A DNA stretch of 64,000 nt from NCBI GenBank assembly GCA_933228895.1, contig OW121853.1:122036133-122100132 (forward strand). The letters are read 5' to 3'. Below, in pieces: positions 1 through 12,060 of the stretch (within the stretch, counting starts at the first letter, position 1; every line of letters begins with the position of its first letter). The notes under the pieces are model-generated. The model was given only the letters and a program-made list of their open reading frames with translations. It made no database searches and was not told the DNA's origin. The DNA is from Platycnemis pennipes. Its lineage: Eukaryota > Arthropoda > Insecta > Odonata > Platycnemididae. Both the position numbers and the translations under genes were made by a program.

Positions 1-2014
1 GCCAAAAGAGGCAGTCATGAGATCCAAGCCTAATACGAGCATAATGATTATAGTCCCAACTGACTGACAATTGCCGCGCTGCTGCTTATTGAGATTCAGC
101 TAAAGATCCAAATATTTATCATAATATTGCAATATATATAATTATCACTATTATAATATTAAAGGCACCATGGTACCGTCGAATAAAAAGTTAAATTCTA
201 TGACTCCCATAAACATTTGTTCGGAGGTAGAATAATTCTGAGACAGGATATCTCCATCTAATTTACTCGACGCCCTAAGTTTTACTGAAATCGAATAAAT
301 CATATGATACAAATTGGTAGATGAGGGAGTTTCTTCGCGGAAGTAACAGTGACACACATTCGTCAAATAAAGTGGCCATTTTTGAAAACCATTGAAATAA
401 GAGATGGCAAAATTTCTTCAGGAGATTCAGTGACAAGATCATATTTCGCCGCTTATCAGTTTCACACTACAGTGCTTTCTTCCTTATCGTATGGACGAGA
501 CATCAAATACGCTATGGTAAGCAAGCCCCAGAATCTTGAAGTCATTACTATGTAAACCGCCATCAACCAACCAGTATCAGCTACATTCTTTGAGTGTTAA
601 TAATTAAAACATCGAAAACAGGAATTATTTTCGAGTAGCTTTATAAATATTGCTTAACTTAAGCGTATTATCACTGCTATGAATTGCAGTACAGGCTGAG
701 TGAACGCAATGCAAGAAATGTTTTTAAATAAATTTGCACTCGATTAACCTGATAAGTCATCTTCGCAACTTTCCCTTTTCAAACAGAGGCATCTAATCCG
801 ATCTCATTTTTAATACCTATCGAGCAAGGGCCGATAACACTGAGACAGGTACTGATGCTTTGTAAATGGAAACGTTTCAGACGAATGGAGAAATACTTCC
901 AGAAATTTACGCATTGATAATATTTGTGCTTCTAAAACTTGGAACATGCTGCAGAATTCATGCGGTGTAGCTATTTATTTGTAAAATAAAGGAGGAACGG
1001 AAGGAGTAAATAACAAGGGGCTTAGCGTGGATTGGTTAGGCTTTTTTGAAGTCTTCCTACCGCGAAATCATACAATTTGTGATCCCGTAGGATAGATGGA
1101 AGGACACAAATATTTGCTCGAGCACCGGTGGCCACTCAAGCCACTCGGCCAGTGGAAGGAAAATACAAGCAGGGGGAAAGGGGTGGAGCAGATTTCTTTC
1201 GAGACGTTTACCTTTATTTTCTCAAATGCTAACGCGAGACCTGGAATTGAGATAGAAAGGGACGGTTTCCTCCACTTAAAACAAATGATTCGACACACTG
1301 CGTACACAGGGATCCTTTATTTTTGGATCGGAGAAGACTCAATCGAGGAGAATGGCATGGAGAACCACTTTCACCAACGAACACTTTGTAACACCACACT
1401 TGCAGACGCATACATGCTTTTCCTCTATAGCGATTACGATCGCCATTTTATTATTGGTGCCTTGACTTCACCCACGAAGGCTTCGTGACCCTGCTAACCC
1501 AACCGTGCTGATCCGCGGTAACCAGTTTTTCAATGACCTCGCGACTGGCCTTTTTAGAATAATAATTGAGAAAATATTAGGAGAGAGTGAAGAGATTTAA
1601 GAAGGTATGTAGCTAAAACGCTAATGATTTAGCTTCTCGGGCATGAAGTAAGTTGTCAATCCTCGAATAAAAACAAAGCTTTTTCCATTTCCCGAGCCTT
1701 AAGCCAGGCGTCCGAGCTTTAAGCCGGGATAGTGCATAAATCATGAATTATGTCTATAAAATAAACGATAACAGCCAAATGGGGAAATGGGAAGTTTTTC
1801 AACACTAACCGTTTAATGATAATTAATTTGACGCATCTTAGCTCACGAATGACACGAGAATGAGATGCGAGAGAAATCGCAAATGTTGGAAACTTTGTCG
1901 CCATTTACACAACGTTGACAGCGTTTTACTTTATCGATCATAGAGCCGGCGAAAAACGTTTTTATTCCATACTTCAAAACAGTGTCTATCAGCGAGAGCC
2001 AATTCTGGATGGAG
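1..2014. other. No recognisable gene or repeat
   Basis: AT-rich sequence with only short chance ORFs. The longest, 130 codons at 1096-1488 (+), shows no motif, signal peptide or low-complexity pattern that I recognise and overlaps ORFs on the other strand, so I do not call it a gene. Confidence 0.5.
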
Positions 2015-2640
2015 CATCTACATCTACAAAATACCCAGCAAGCCAACACAATGGTGTGTGGCAGGGGGTGATTTCTCACCAAACATTCACTACATATCAT
2101 GCATAAAAAAGGAATAGTATTAATATACTGGTCAGAACTTCACCATTTAAAAAAGATAGAAATTGCAAAGCAAGCATGCAAAAACATTCTGTTAGTAGGG
2201 TTAGCTTTAAGTACTCATACCAACATGCAGCTACCAATGCTACTCTTCGATTGGACATATTTACCGTTATTCGTACCTCTAATAATACGAGGGAAAAAGG
2301 ACATTTTGAATCTATCAGTTCGGCAATCAATTTCTCTAATTTTATGATTATGGTCCAGTCTGCCATAGTAAGTTGGGATTCGCAAAATATTTTTAACATC
2401 ATCACTAAAAATATAGTCTTGAAATTTATTTAAGAGATTAAGTCTAAATTTCAACCTGCGATCTGACAATGATTCCCATTTTAATTCAATTAATAGACTG
2501 GTTACGCCAATATAATTATCGTATCGTCCCTTTACAAATCTTGCCGATCTTCGCTCCAAACGCTCAAGTTCATTATTTAGACAGATTTCGTAGGGATCCC
2601 ATACACTGGCAGCATATTCCAAATGAGGTCTAACAAGGGA
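2015..2640 (-). mobile_element. LINE-A copy 1: 3' end of a non-LTR retrotransposon, 5'-truncated
   Basis: The minus-strand ORF at 2215-2622 (135 codons) is the C-terminal tail of a Jockey/CR1-group LINE polyprotein, downstream of the reverse transcriptase palm. Visible family signatures in order are YAASVWDPY, ELERLERRSARFVKGRYDN, LSDRRLKFRLNLLNKFQ and REIDCRTDRFKMSFFPR. Downstream on the minus strand comes a short 3' UTR with the conserved hairpin (CACCCCCTGCCACACACC, then a GGCTTGCTGGG strand) and the terminal TAGATG-type repeat at 2015-2030. The endonuclease and catalytic RT domains are missing, so this is a dead-on-arrival insertion. The family is the commonest repeat in this window. The exact clade cannot be fixed from the tail alone. 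Confidence 0.85.
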
Positions 2641-2735
2641 AAAATAGCTGGTTTATCGTACAGCATGAAGAGAACGGTGATTTCATGCGAGGTTAATAAA
2701 TTAGACAGGCTTTAAAGTGTCTTTCTTGTCGACGA

Positions 2736-2871
2736 ATTCGCTTCAGCCTGCCCTGAGGACGCCTCTGCAGCAGAGCGGTGGGTGAAATGTTGTCATCTAA
2801 GATGTCAAGGCGGAAGACTCCCGAAAGGCGGCATAATTAATCGGAACGCCGCAAAAACCTTCATCAAAAAT
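2736..2871 (+). repeat. Partial copy of the 3.4-kb peptide-ORF unit
   Basis: From ATTCGCTTCAG to CTTCATCAAAA this stretch matches 3447-3592, including GGGTGGGTGAAATG-like and AATTAATCGGAACGCC segments. It lacks the ATG and the hydrophobic signal sequence, lacks the extra CTGCAGCA repeat of the downstream copy, and diverges on both sides. It looks like a decayed local duplicate. Confidence 0.75.
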
Positions 2872-3310
2872 GAGATTGATACAGGCCAATTCGGTGCATC
2901 AAGAGGCCGTGATACTAATGAGGAAAGGCACAAAGGTTATCGCCAATCTTGAGCGGTGAATAATTCTCCATTCTCAATCCACCAAAAATATTTCATTAAA
3001 CAAAACTGTGAAAGAGATACAGCAAATGTAATAATTCACAATGCAGTACCATGCGATACGGGAAATCATGCGGTATGCGATATTCGACGATGACGATATA
3101 TGTTTAATCAAATCAGACGTAATATTGCAATATTGAGCGAGAGGGTATGCTTTTCCAAAAGATTTTATTTAAGTGGCAACACTAAAGACGATGACCACTC
3201 TCACGGCCATATTCAGAATATCAACTACAGTCTCACTTCCACTACTTACGTCCTAAAATCTTTTCTTGAGGTCAAATTGGTGCGCAAAGCTGGTCTTACT
3301 TCTTAGCGAC

Positions 3311-3687
3311 GCACTGTACACAGACTCCACGTCCAGGGTCGCTAAGAGGAGAGGAGGGTACGGAATAGAGCGATAGTACAATGGAGAGGCGGTTCATGAC
3401 GAACATCTATCAGTTGGTCTTGATACTCTTGTGCATTTCGTACGTATTCGCTTCAGTTTTCCCTGAGGATGCCTCTGCAGCACTACTGCAGCACTCTGCA
3501 GGGTGGGTGAAATGTTGTCATCTAAGATGTCAAGGCAGAAGACTCCCGAAAGACGGCATAATTAATCGGAACGCCGCAAAAACCTTCATCAAAATCGCAC
3601 CAATCGCATCAAACGCACTGTACACCGACTCCACGTCCAGGGTCGCTAAGAGGAGAGGAGGGTAGGGAATAGTGCGATAGTACTATG
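3311..3687 (+). repeat. Direct duplication flanking the peptide ORF (period about 304 bp)
   Basis: A block of about 75 bp starting GCACTGTACAC and running through CCAGGGTCGCTAAGAGG to a GATAGTAC motif occurs at 3311-3383 and again at 3615-3687 with only a few differences. The peptide ORF starts in the end of the first block and ends in the second. Confidence 0.85.
3381..3665 (+). CDS. Putative small secreted peptide precursor, unknown function
   Basis: A 94-codon ORF. The N-terminus looks like a signal peptide: a basic start (MERRF), a hydrophobic core around residues 8-23 (IYQLVLILLCISYVFA) and a plausible cleavage after ASA near residue 33. The rest contains a KCCHLRC cysteine cluster, an RR pair and a C-terminal AKRRGG that resembles a dibasic processing site. 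I do not recognise the family. Against a real gene: the surrounding block is duplicated locally (2736-2871; 3311-3383 repeated at 3615-3687; inverted piece at 4887-4941), and a CTGCAGCA micro-duplication lies inside the ORF. The GGGTGGGTGAAATG region could be a splice donor, in which case the ORF downstream is not translated as read. It could be an exon, a pseudogene or part of an unrecognised repeat. Confidence 0.35.
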   Translation: MERRFMTNIYQLVLILLCISYVFASVFPEDASAALLQHSAGWVKCCHLRCQGRRLPKDGIINRNAAKTFIKIAPIASNALYTDSTSRVAKRRGG

Positions 3688-3726
3688 GAGGAGGGGACGT
3701 ACCAAACAAATTGATTTATGTAAAAG

Positions 3727-4360
3727 CATAAAAACTGGAAGAGGTGAAAGAGTTCTGTTACCTGGGAAGCCGAGTAACCAACGATGGACGAAGCAAGAAA
3801 GAAATAGTCAGCAGAATAGCACAGGCAAAGAGGGCATTCTATAAGAAGAATAATCTACTTTCAGTTGGAAACACAAGCGTAGAAGTAAGGAAAATATTCA
3901 ACAGAACTTACAACTCGAGGATTTGGAGTTTCTTTATGGCACTGAGACATGGACGATGACAGCAGTGGAAAAGAAAAGGGTGGAGGAATTCGAAATGTGG
4001 TGCTACAGAAGAATGATGAAGACTAAACGGATCGACCGAGTAGGTAACGAGGAAATCCTAAGAAGAGTGGGAGAAAAGAGAAGTCTGCTGAAAATTCTAA
4101 ATATACGTCGGGACAATTTAATAGGCCACATCTTGAGGCAGGATGGCCTGATGAAGACAATCTTCGAAGGAAAAGTCGACGGTGAGAATGGAAATGACAG
4201 CCCTCGTATGACTCATACATGCCTCATATATGGAATAGGTTGTAAAGGATGTAAAAGAGAGGAACTACGTTGGTATGAAGAGGTTGGCCGATAGAAGAAT
4301 CGAGTGGAAGGCTGCGTCAAACCAATCCTAGGATTGTTGACCGATGATGATGATGATGAT
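3727..4360 (+). mobile_element. RTE-type LINE fragment 1 (3' end)
   Basis: Two overlapping ORFs (3744-3959 and 3923-4294) together read as the C-terminal region of an RTE-clade LINE protein: FCYLGSRVTNDGRSKKEI, then TETWTMTAVEKKRVEEFE, WCYRRMMKTKRIDRVGNEE, LRRVGEKRSLLK and DNLIGHILRQDGLMKT, ending near RRIEWKAASNQS. A frameshift near 3925-3960 breaks the frame. The 3' end is CCTAGGATTGTTGACC followed by a GAT-repeat tail (4342-4360), as expected for RTE elements, which end in short tandem repeats rather than poly(A). ATGTAAAA at 3718-3725 and 4359-4366 is a candidate target-site duplication. Confidence 0.88.
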
Positions 4361-7300
4361 GTAAAAATATACGACTCGCGTCGAAATAGCAAATTACATG
4401 AAAATAAATGTATAAAAGGAATAAAAATGTAATTAAATAGAGTATTGAACTATTTATGACTTTTAACGAATATTATGAACCATTATACACCAAAAGATTA
4501 ATAAATACGTGCATAACCTCTTCAGCCATAAAATGAAACGTATCTGGATTAGAATATTGTGACTAGAAAAATCACACTGAAAATTTGTTGTTACTATATT
4601 ATCGCTGCTATCTTTGGCGTATTTTTACCAGAGTTCTTTATTTGGAAATTTTATGATAAATGACATCAATTGGGGCAGAAGATTGGTGAGCTTTTCAGGC
4701 AGAAAATCATTTCCAGAACAGAAGTTGAATAACTAAGAATGAATGAGTATCCAAATCATCGAATTTGCAAGGCTGGATAATGGTAAACCTGTTTCAATAT
4801 GAATGCATCGAAACAATAGAATGTGAATGAATACCCACAGATCTTCAATGAGCCTAACTTAGCGGCACCAAATGCACAAGGTAATGCACAAGCGAATCAA
4901 GGCCAACTGATAGATGTTCGTCATGAACCGCCTCTCCAGAGGTGAGCGAGAAACTAATCATCGTATCCTTCCCTGCAGCGTATGCAGTCCATAGTTTCTC
5001 TGGAGCGAGGAGTGCCCTTTGTTTCCCTAGGGCGTCGTTCCCGTGAGAAAGATGAGTCGGAGGATCGGATTGCTTTGGAGTAACCTGTCAAGATTTCGAG
5101 GGGCAATTCGTCTCAGGAGGAGGAAATCGATGGATGGAAATTACCCTCCAGGGAGGAACTCATCCGTCCGTTGCTTACCCGTCACCTTCCTTCCGTATAG
5201 ATAGCACCGCACATATTGCAAGGGTCTTGACCCACTTTCCAGTTACGCAGAAACACAAATAAAAAGCGATGGATAAACAACACCATGAAATAAACTACAA
5301 GTGTCTTGTTTTAGGCATATTATTTTCCAAATACTACCGCACATTATTGCAAGAGAGTTTTTAAGTACATTACGAGAACAACACAAGCAAAATTGATTGA
5401 TTTTTTCATAAAATCGTTCCTCATTCCCGATCACAAGTACATACTTTTCTGCCCTCAGTAGAAAGGTCGTGCATCTCCACCATTTTTTGTTCAATTTTAC
5501 CTCTGCTTATCGAGGAAATTGTGAAACGGGGCTGATTCAGTGTGTGCTTTCATTGCCCGACAATAGCAATAAGTTCCTTAATAAACCGAATTTCTGCAGT
5601 AGTGACTAGAACATTTAAGCACAATGTATGGTTGACCTAAGCCAGTACACGTCACATGAAAAACATTCTTATCTACACATCAATTTTGTCATTAAGTGTG
5701 TTAAATAGTGTAGTTGTGAGTAAAATATGCATCGACACATTCGTAGCACAAGTATTCACACACATTTTTCTACCGCAAGACAAGTTATTATTCTTGTTTG
5801 AATGTTCAATCGCAATACTAGTGGATTTTATTCAATTAAATTATACAGCTGATCAATTTGAATACCTTAATATCGATAGAAAATCCATTTTAGAATGAGA
5901 AATCTACACGAAGACTATCCATTATCTTTATGAACGTACTTAACATTCGTAGCCAAAAAATGAATGCGAATAACTAAAACTAAAGTTATGGGGTGATAAT
6001 GTATAGAGGAAATAGATTTTTTCGAGCTTCCCACTGCCAAACGCATGAGTTAAATTTTTATCGCGATGCTTAACATATGAAGGAGTGGGAGACGTGCAGG
6101 TTAGTGTTTGAGGCAAAAGCACAATAGATTTACAGGCAATGCTTCTATGTTCAAAGCTACTTAAGCGCCGAACAGCGATGCAAATTACTTCCCCATTAGC
6201 TATCTCTTAGTTGGTTATGTTACGAGACAGAGCGTCTGTCCATCCTGCCCACCCACCGAGAGGAAGGAAGAGGGAGCGAGGAGGAAAGAAGAGGGAGGAA
6301 AAGAATGGAGAGAGGATATGAAACGAAGGGAGAGATAGATATTGCTCACAGAGAGAGAGAGGGATGGGGAGAGGAGGGCTGTCTCACTCTCCGAGGGGTG
6401 ATCCTCCGACGAAGGCTCCGGATTGGTTGAGCTCTCGCGGCGAGGGTGGAGGAAATAAGCGAGTAGTGCAAGAGAGGGGGAGGAAACATATATTGGAGGC
6501 AGAAATAGGTATTAGGGGCAAGTGAGGACGGGGGCAGATTGAAGAAGAGCGGAGGAAGGAAGATTGGGCGATATATACGAGTAATAATCTCACAAAATTA
6601 TATACACACACACATTTGTTTATACATATATACACAATCATATATTTTGCATACATAATATACGATGTACAAAAAAGTCAAAATTTTTGCTGAATGTTTT
6701 CATACAACATTTGATGTCTATAAAGGAACATACTTGGCACAAACTTCAAACTTAGTGAATAATTCAATATTGTCATCCCGAAGAATATAAGATATTCTTA
6801 CTCAGCAAATTGTCTCGGGTTTGCCCTTAAGAGCTTTTACATTTGCAGATCACAATGTAGGAAAATTAGTGTTTCAGCAAGAACCATTTTTACGTACTCT
6901 AAAATAAGGTAATTTTTATTTACCTGCAAACACGAGACACTACCCGCAAAAAAATGCCTTACAAAATATAATTCTTCCTATGAAATATGTTTTTGTTCAA
7001 AATTACGAAATGTTTAAAAAAATGTACCGATATCTGGTCAAAGTTTGTAGTTCAAAAAAACTTTCACCCTCACTATTTTAAGCGTCCTTAAAGTTGACTC
7101 ATATGAGCGCATAGGGAAGGTAGACCTAACATAGAAGCTAGACATACAGTCAAGAAAATACATTGGTAGGCGGATCGAGCGAAACTAGTCACTATATGCA
7201 GACAGTGGAGTACAGTACACATGTGGGTTAGTATGAAATATTTCCGTTACGCAGCCACAACCTATAAAGTCTCGGTGACATTAGAAGAGGATTGATGGAG

Positions 7301-8019
7301 GATGGTGAGGCTGCGAGGGTGTTATGGAGGGGAGGTGTGGAAGGCACCTAGGGCGAAAGAAGAAGATGATGACGATGGTGGTGATGACTAAGGCGATAGT
7401 CTTTTATTGGGAAGACTTTTTCCGCTTCTTGGAGACACATAAGAGAAGTGAAGGGCCGGCGAGGGGAATTGATGGAAAGAGGACTTGTTGACTGGGCCCG
7501 GGGTGGATTGGAACCAGCTGAGAAACCCCTGCTGCGTCCCCCGTTCAGCCTGGGGCACACACCCTTTATAACGCGGACCCCGTTATCTGCCTTGGAAACC
7601 CAGGGAATTGAGAGAGAGCTTTGAATGGCGATGAGGGCGGGAGGGAAAAATAGAGGGCGCGATAGTGCCACGAGTGAGACTTTGAATAAAGGGACAGGTT
7701 CGGATTGGCAAACGAAAGGGGATGGCGTATTCCAGGGTTAACTTTGTTCATTAGCAGCTAAACTAACTCGTGGTTTGGCGTTCCGTAGCTTCGTTCGCCC
7801 ATTGTTTTTCGTCCAATGGAAGCCAAAGATTCCTCCCTCAAACATATCAAATATGAAATTCACCATTTACCTACAGGGAACAAAATGCAGGCAGTAACGG
7901 TTAACCCTTAAAACACTTCCACCCATCTACGACTGCCAATCTCGTTGAACCTCAACCTGCCCCTAATTAGTTCAGTTCGTTTCACACAATAATTTTTTTA
8001 AAAGTTAAAAAAAAATCTT
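4361..8019. other. No gene recognised; simple repeats and one inverted fragment
   Basis: Mostly AT-rich unique sequence. Recognisable pieces are the inverted peptide-unit fragment at 4887-4941, purine-rich GA/GGA tracts at about 6240-6380 and CA/TA dinucleotides at 6590-6660. A moderately GC-rich stretch at about 7270-7760 gives overlapping ORFs on the minus strand with no recognisable domain. Confidence 0.5.
4887..4941 (-). repeat. Inverted fragment of the peptide-ORF start
   Basis: Read on the minus strand this segment gives GGAGAGGCGGTTCATGACG and CATCTATCAGTTGG, matching the first about 55 bp of the ORF at 3381. The copy ends within the signal-peptide region. Confidence 0.8.
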
Positions 8020-9062
8020 CTTTCAAGTTTCCTTAGCAACCGAACTCAAATGGTCATCCTTTCTGGTTTTTCTTCTCCCTGGTCTCCACTGACATCTGGG
8101 GTCCCTCAAGGCAGTATCCTTGGTCCGTACCTTTTTAATTTATATATTGATGATTTTGCCTCCCTACTGTCTCCTTTCCAAGCTCACACCCTGCTTTACT
8201 CCGTTGACTGCAAACTTTTCAAGAACATTCAAGCGCCCTCCGATTGTTATGAACTACAAGATGCCCAACGGCAGACATCAAATTGGTGCAACGTATGGAA
8301 GCGTAAATTAAACCCAGATAAATGTAGAGTGATGTCCATTTCCCTAAAGAAGTTCACCCATCAATTTAATTACACTGATCTTAATCATTCCTAAAACGTG
8401 TCTCTACATCCAAAGACTTAGGTATTCTTACAGACAGTAAATTGAATTTTTCCCAACATATACAAACCATCAAGTCCAAAGTAATGTCCTTCTTAGGTCT
8501 ACTCTATCGTTTCACTGAAGGTAATGACCCACAAGCCCTTCAAACCTTCTTTTCTTCTACCATTCTTCCAATTCTTACCTATTCCTGCCCCATCTGGTCT
8601 AGCTCTCCTCTAACTAATCTCTCATCAGCACAATCTCACAGCAGACTTAAAACTAATTTATAATATCCTCAATTCCACCATCGACTGCCCCGATTTGCTC
8701 TCCTTTGTCAACTTCAAAGTTCCATCCCGCCTCACCTTTCGTTCTCATCCTTTACTTCATGTGCCCACTCCCAGACTTTTGATTACTAAACGTTCTCTTT
8801 TCTTCCGTCTCTCCTCTCTATTGAACTCCCTCCCACAACACATTGATCCCTTTGCACTCCCAATTAAATCGTTCATTAGCCTTTCTATTTCGCATCTGTC
8901 CCCAGAATAGCCTTAACTACTATTTTTTTCCTGTTACTTTTATTTTCCCTTTTTTTCTTGCATATGTTATATAAAATTATGTACTGTTATTGGCCACTAT
9001 AAAATGGCATCATCGCTGTGTGTGGTTTTCTTTCTTTAAAATAAAAAATAAATAAAAAATAG
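8020..9062 (+). pseudogene. LINE-B: Jockey/CR1-group LINE, RT domain to 3' end, inactive
   Basis: Starting at about FLSNRTQ, the frame at 8050-8394 carries the RT motif SGVPQGSILGPYLFNLYIDD and then LLYSVDCKLFKNI, where a FADD-type catalytic box is expected; the second catalytic aspartate position reads SVD, so the enzyme would be dead. LNPDKCRVMSISLKK follows. A stop at 8392 and a frame change lead into 8398-8663 (KDLGILTDSKLNFSQHI, then LPILTYSCPIWSSS) and 8695-8910, the thumb and C-terminal tail (LNSLPQHIDPF). The 3' UTR ends in an A-rich AAAATAAAAAATAAATAAAA tail at about 9037-9062. Endonuclease and the start of the RT are missing, as in a 5'-truncated insertion. Clade assignment is inferred from motif style. 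Confidence 0.88.
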
Positions 9063-9860
9063 AGGTTTCGAATGAATAGAAAAACCTTTGCCCTCTTTTC
9101 GACCTACATTACTATTCCCAATCCCTCATTTCTGACTTCCCCTAATTCTTCACTCGTATCACGCATTGCTCACCCATTTGTCAACCCGGACCAACGTTCT
9201 CTTGGATTTTTTTTCGTTTTCTCCTCCAGCAACTACATGCGGAAGATATCTAGCAGCAATTATACTCGCAGGGGTGATGTTTTTGTGCTGTTACCCACCC
9301 GCAGTACCGTGTAATTTTATTCCTCAGCACCTGCATTTTTGGTGGGATTATGTTCAACGCTCAATGCAGTGGATTTATTACCCAAAACCTCATAAGAGTC
9401 GCTCCCATGGCACTATGATATTTAGTAAAACAAATTAAAAAGTAAACTATCTAATACACAACGCATAAAATGATGGATATGTATGAAATAATTTTGCCGT
9501 TCCAAACGGCAATCGAGAACTTTGAAAATTCCAGAGACAAAGGACTTTCGGGACCGGGAAACTAATCACACATCTTTGGCTTTCCAGGCCTATGCGTCAA
9601 AGCACTACGTTGACAAAGAATCCCGATTCCAACGGCAATATTTAGAAATATCACCCACAGGAAGTAGCTCTAATTTTCCTGTTGAGCGAAAGAGATAGGA
9701 AGACGCGTCAGTCGGAAAGTGGGAGTTTCTAAAAATTATAATAGGAGTCTCCTACAAAATCCAGGAGAGTTGACGACATCAGACGCAGGTGAGCACGGGT
9801 GAGCACGGGATGTGAAAGCAGACGGCGGAGGGTAAGGAGAACACTACCCGAGGGACAAGG
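9063..9860. other. No recognisable feature
   Basis: AT-rich sequence between LINE-B and the hAT-like element. Short ORFs at 9072-9438 overlap in different frames and show no domain. Confidence 0.5.
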
Positions 9861-9868
9861 CATCCATA

Positions 9869-10814
9869 TAGGGCTGTGCGATACCACGATATGTCGTCGA
9901 CGATACTCGATATTCACTTGATATCGGGAGTTGATAGTTAGAAACGCTATATCACGATATGTCGATATTTAAAAACGCGATATCACGATATGTCGATATT
10001 TAGAAACGCGATATCACGATACGTCGATATACGATATCCCGATATGTCGATATCCCGATATGTCGATATCTAGATATGTCGATATCCCGATATAACGATA
10101 TCCCGATATGACGATATCCCGATAGGACGATATCCCGAGGAGGATATCCCGATATGACGATATCCCGATATGTCGATATCCCGATATGACGATATCCCGA
10201 TATGACGATATCCCGATATGACGATATCCCGATATGACGATATCCTGATCCCGGTATTTTTTTCGGTTACCCTTAATAATGTCTCTATTTAGCGCAATTT
10301 CTCGGTAATGGTTGATCGGATTGAAGTGCCATAAACGGTCTCTTTCTTATAAAATATTACCCTTCCTCAATCGTTAACTATATATTTTAAATTGTCTAAT
10401 TTGTTATTGTTATTAACTATAACTTTTTTATCATAAAATTTGGATGTAGGGAATGGAATGGCCATGGTGCGATTTCATCACTGAAAACTCGAATTCAACC
10501 AGAAAAGTTCAAATTTGTTCATAAAATTGTTTTTAAACCATATTTCGGAATTTAAAAAAATTTCACCGTTCTTCGACCAAGGAAAAATGGTTATATTTCA
10601 GCTGATATGGGCCGTATCAAAAAATTGAAGAGAAACTCTATTATCTAAAACTAGATGCTCTTTCGCCTTAAGTTATTATTTTATTAGTCGATATCCCGAT
10701 ATGTCCCTATCACGATATTTCCTATTAATATCGCGAAACCGATATATCAGTGAATCCGCGATATCAGAATGATATCGTTGTGCGATATTCAAAACAGCAT
10801 ATCGCACAGCCCTG
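9869..10814 (+). mobile_element. hAT-like non-autonomous element with internal minisatellite
   Basis: The ends are inverted: TAGGGCTGTGCGATA at 9869-9883 and TATCGCACAGCCCTG at 10800-10814, differing only at the outermost base. They are flanked by CATCCATA (9861-9868) and CATCCATC (10815-10822), an 8-bp duplication with one mismatch. A CAGGG-type terminus plus an 8-bp duplication is diagnostic of the hAT superfamily. No transposase fragment is visible in 946 bp, so it would depend on a partner in trans. The interior holds 31-bp and 16-bp CGATAT-rich tandem repeats, then about 400 bp of AT-rich sequence. Confidence 0.82.
9941..10250 (+). repeat. Compound minisatellite (31-bp then 16-bp units)
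   Basis: Three 31-bp units begin at 9941, 9972 and 10003 (GAAACGCGATATCACGATAT type). They pass into a run of 16-bp units built from two CGATAT half-units (CGATATCCCGATATGA) through about 10250. Variants include GATAGGA and a GAGGAGG interruption near 10136. The array lies wholly inside the hAT-like element and carries many GATATC palindromes. Confidence 0.95.
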
Positions 10815-10822
10815 CATCCATC

Positions 10823-12060
10823 CCTTTGGAGCAGAGGAAGAGACGCAGATTGTTTCGGAGCCATTAGGCGGGGATCGATGTCATGGACCATTTGCGACCC
10901 AAGGATGGAAGGAGAGGCATTGATCGACGTGAAGAAGCACAGCTTCGCTTAGAACGGAAGGAAGGGTGCGAGCGCGGATGGAAGGGTGACTGAAATGAGG
11001 ACATGTACGGAGATGGGGAAGTAATCAGGACAGGAGGAGACCACGCAAGGAGGAAACCAGGAGCATGAAAGGGTTGGAGAGAGAATTCCGGATGTGCGGT
11101 GAACGAGCCAGGGTCGCCACACAAAAGGGTCACGACTAAGGGTTACAAAGCCTAGTCTAATGAAAGTGCTAGTATTTGAGTCGGGAAGACATATTTTTCA
11201 AACATCAATATTAATGAACCGTATCCCAAAGCAGACCTTTAACCAAGCGCTTTTGGGAATCCCTGCTTAATATTGCCGTGTGGCTAGGAAGCTTCCGCCT
11301 GAACGACACAGTAAACACTTGACTAAGCACAAACTCGATACGACCGACTTATGAGGAAAACGCGATCCACAGAAATGTTAACTACTTGTATGTTATTCAT
11401 AATGTCGCAGCACACAAATGCCATTCACCGTCAGAATAGCACGTTTATTCACCGCTATGCCACGGTAGAATGCCATTCACCGCTTTCAAAACAAGCAACA
11501 AGACCCGAGGACATGATGGTTAATTTTTCATCAAAATCTGAGTAATTGTTTGAGAAGCTTTTCCAACCAGGCAGTGGAGAACAGAAGTTTTCCTGCATAT
11601 CAAATCCATAATCCTTTCGTACTACACATTCAGTGCGCAACAATTTAGTTTCAATTTCTCACCGAATAGGTTCTACTTCATACTCCACTAAATACTCACG
11701 ATATTTCGTCCGCAGACTTCCTATCAATTTATCATCAGTCTCTTTTCCCACAGTCACGGCACTAAATAAGAGTACTAAATAAGAGGAGTGTCCCTCTTCT
11801 CTTTACGTGAAGATTATCTCGTTTTGATTCATGATTCTAGAAATTATGCACTTCGCCTATAATACTCGTTAATTACTCGGTTTCTCTAATTGATCTTCAA
11901 TATTTTTAATTCAAGAGACGCCTGAAGCCTGTTTTTGTCCTTTCCTAATTTGGTTGCTGCCCATGCATCACTATAATGAAGATGTTCCAGGTGCACGTTC
12001 TGAAGAGAAATTTCTGTATTTCTCGATGGATATCCTTTTCCAAGAAGGGTACGCAGTCTA
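10823..12060. other. No recognisable feature
   Basis: Mixed-composition sequence. ORFs at 10864-11133 (-) and 11351-11643 on both strands are short, overlapping and without a domain. Confidence 0.5.

Noticed and set aside
1096..1488. 130-codon ORF as a host gene
   Set aside because: No recognisable motif, overlapping ORFs on the opposite strand and no splice or promoter context that I could support.
9941..10250. CRISPR array or replication origin
   Set aside because: The units are contiguous simple tandem repeats without unique spacers, inside a transposon of a eukaryotic genome.
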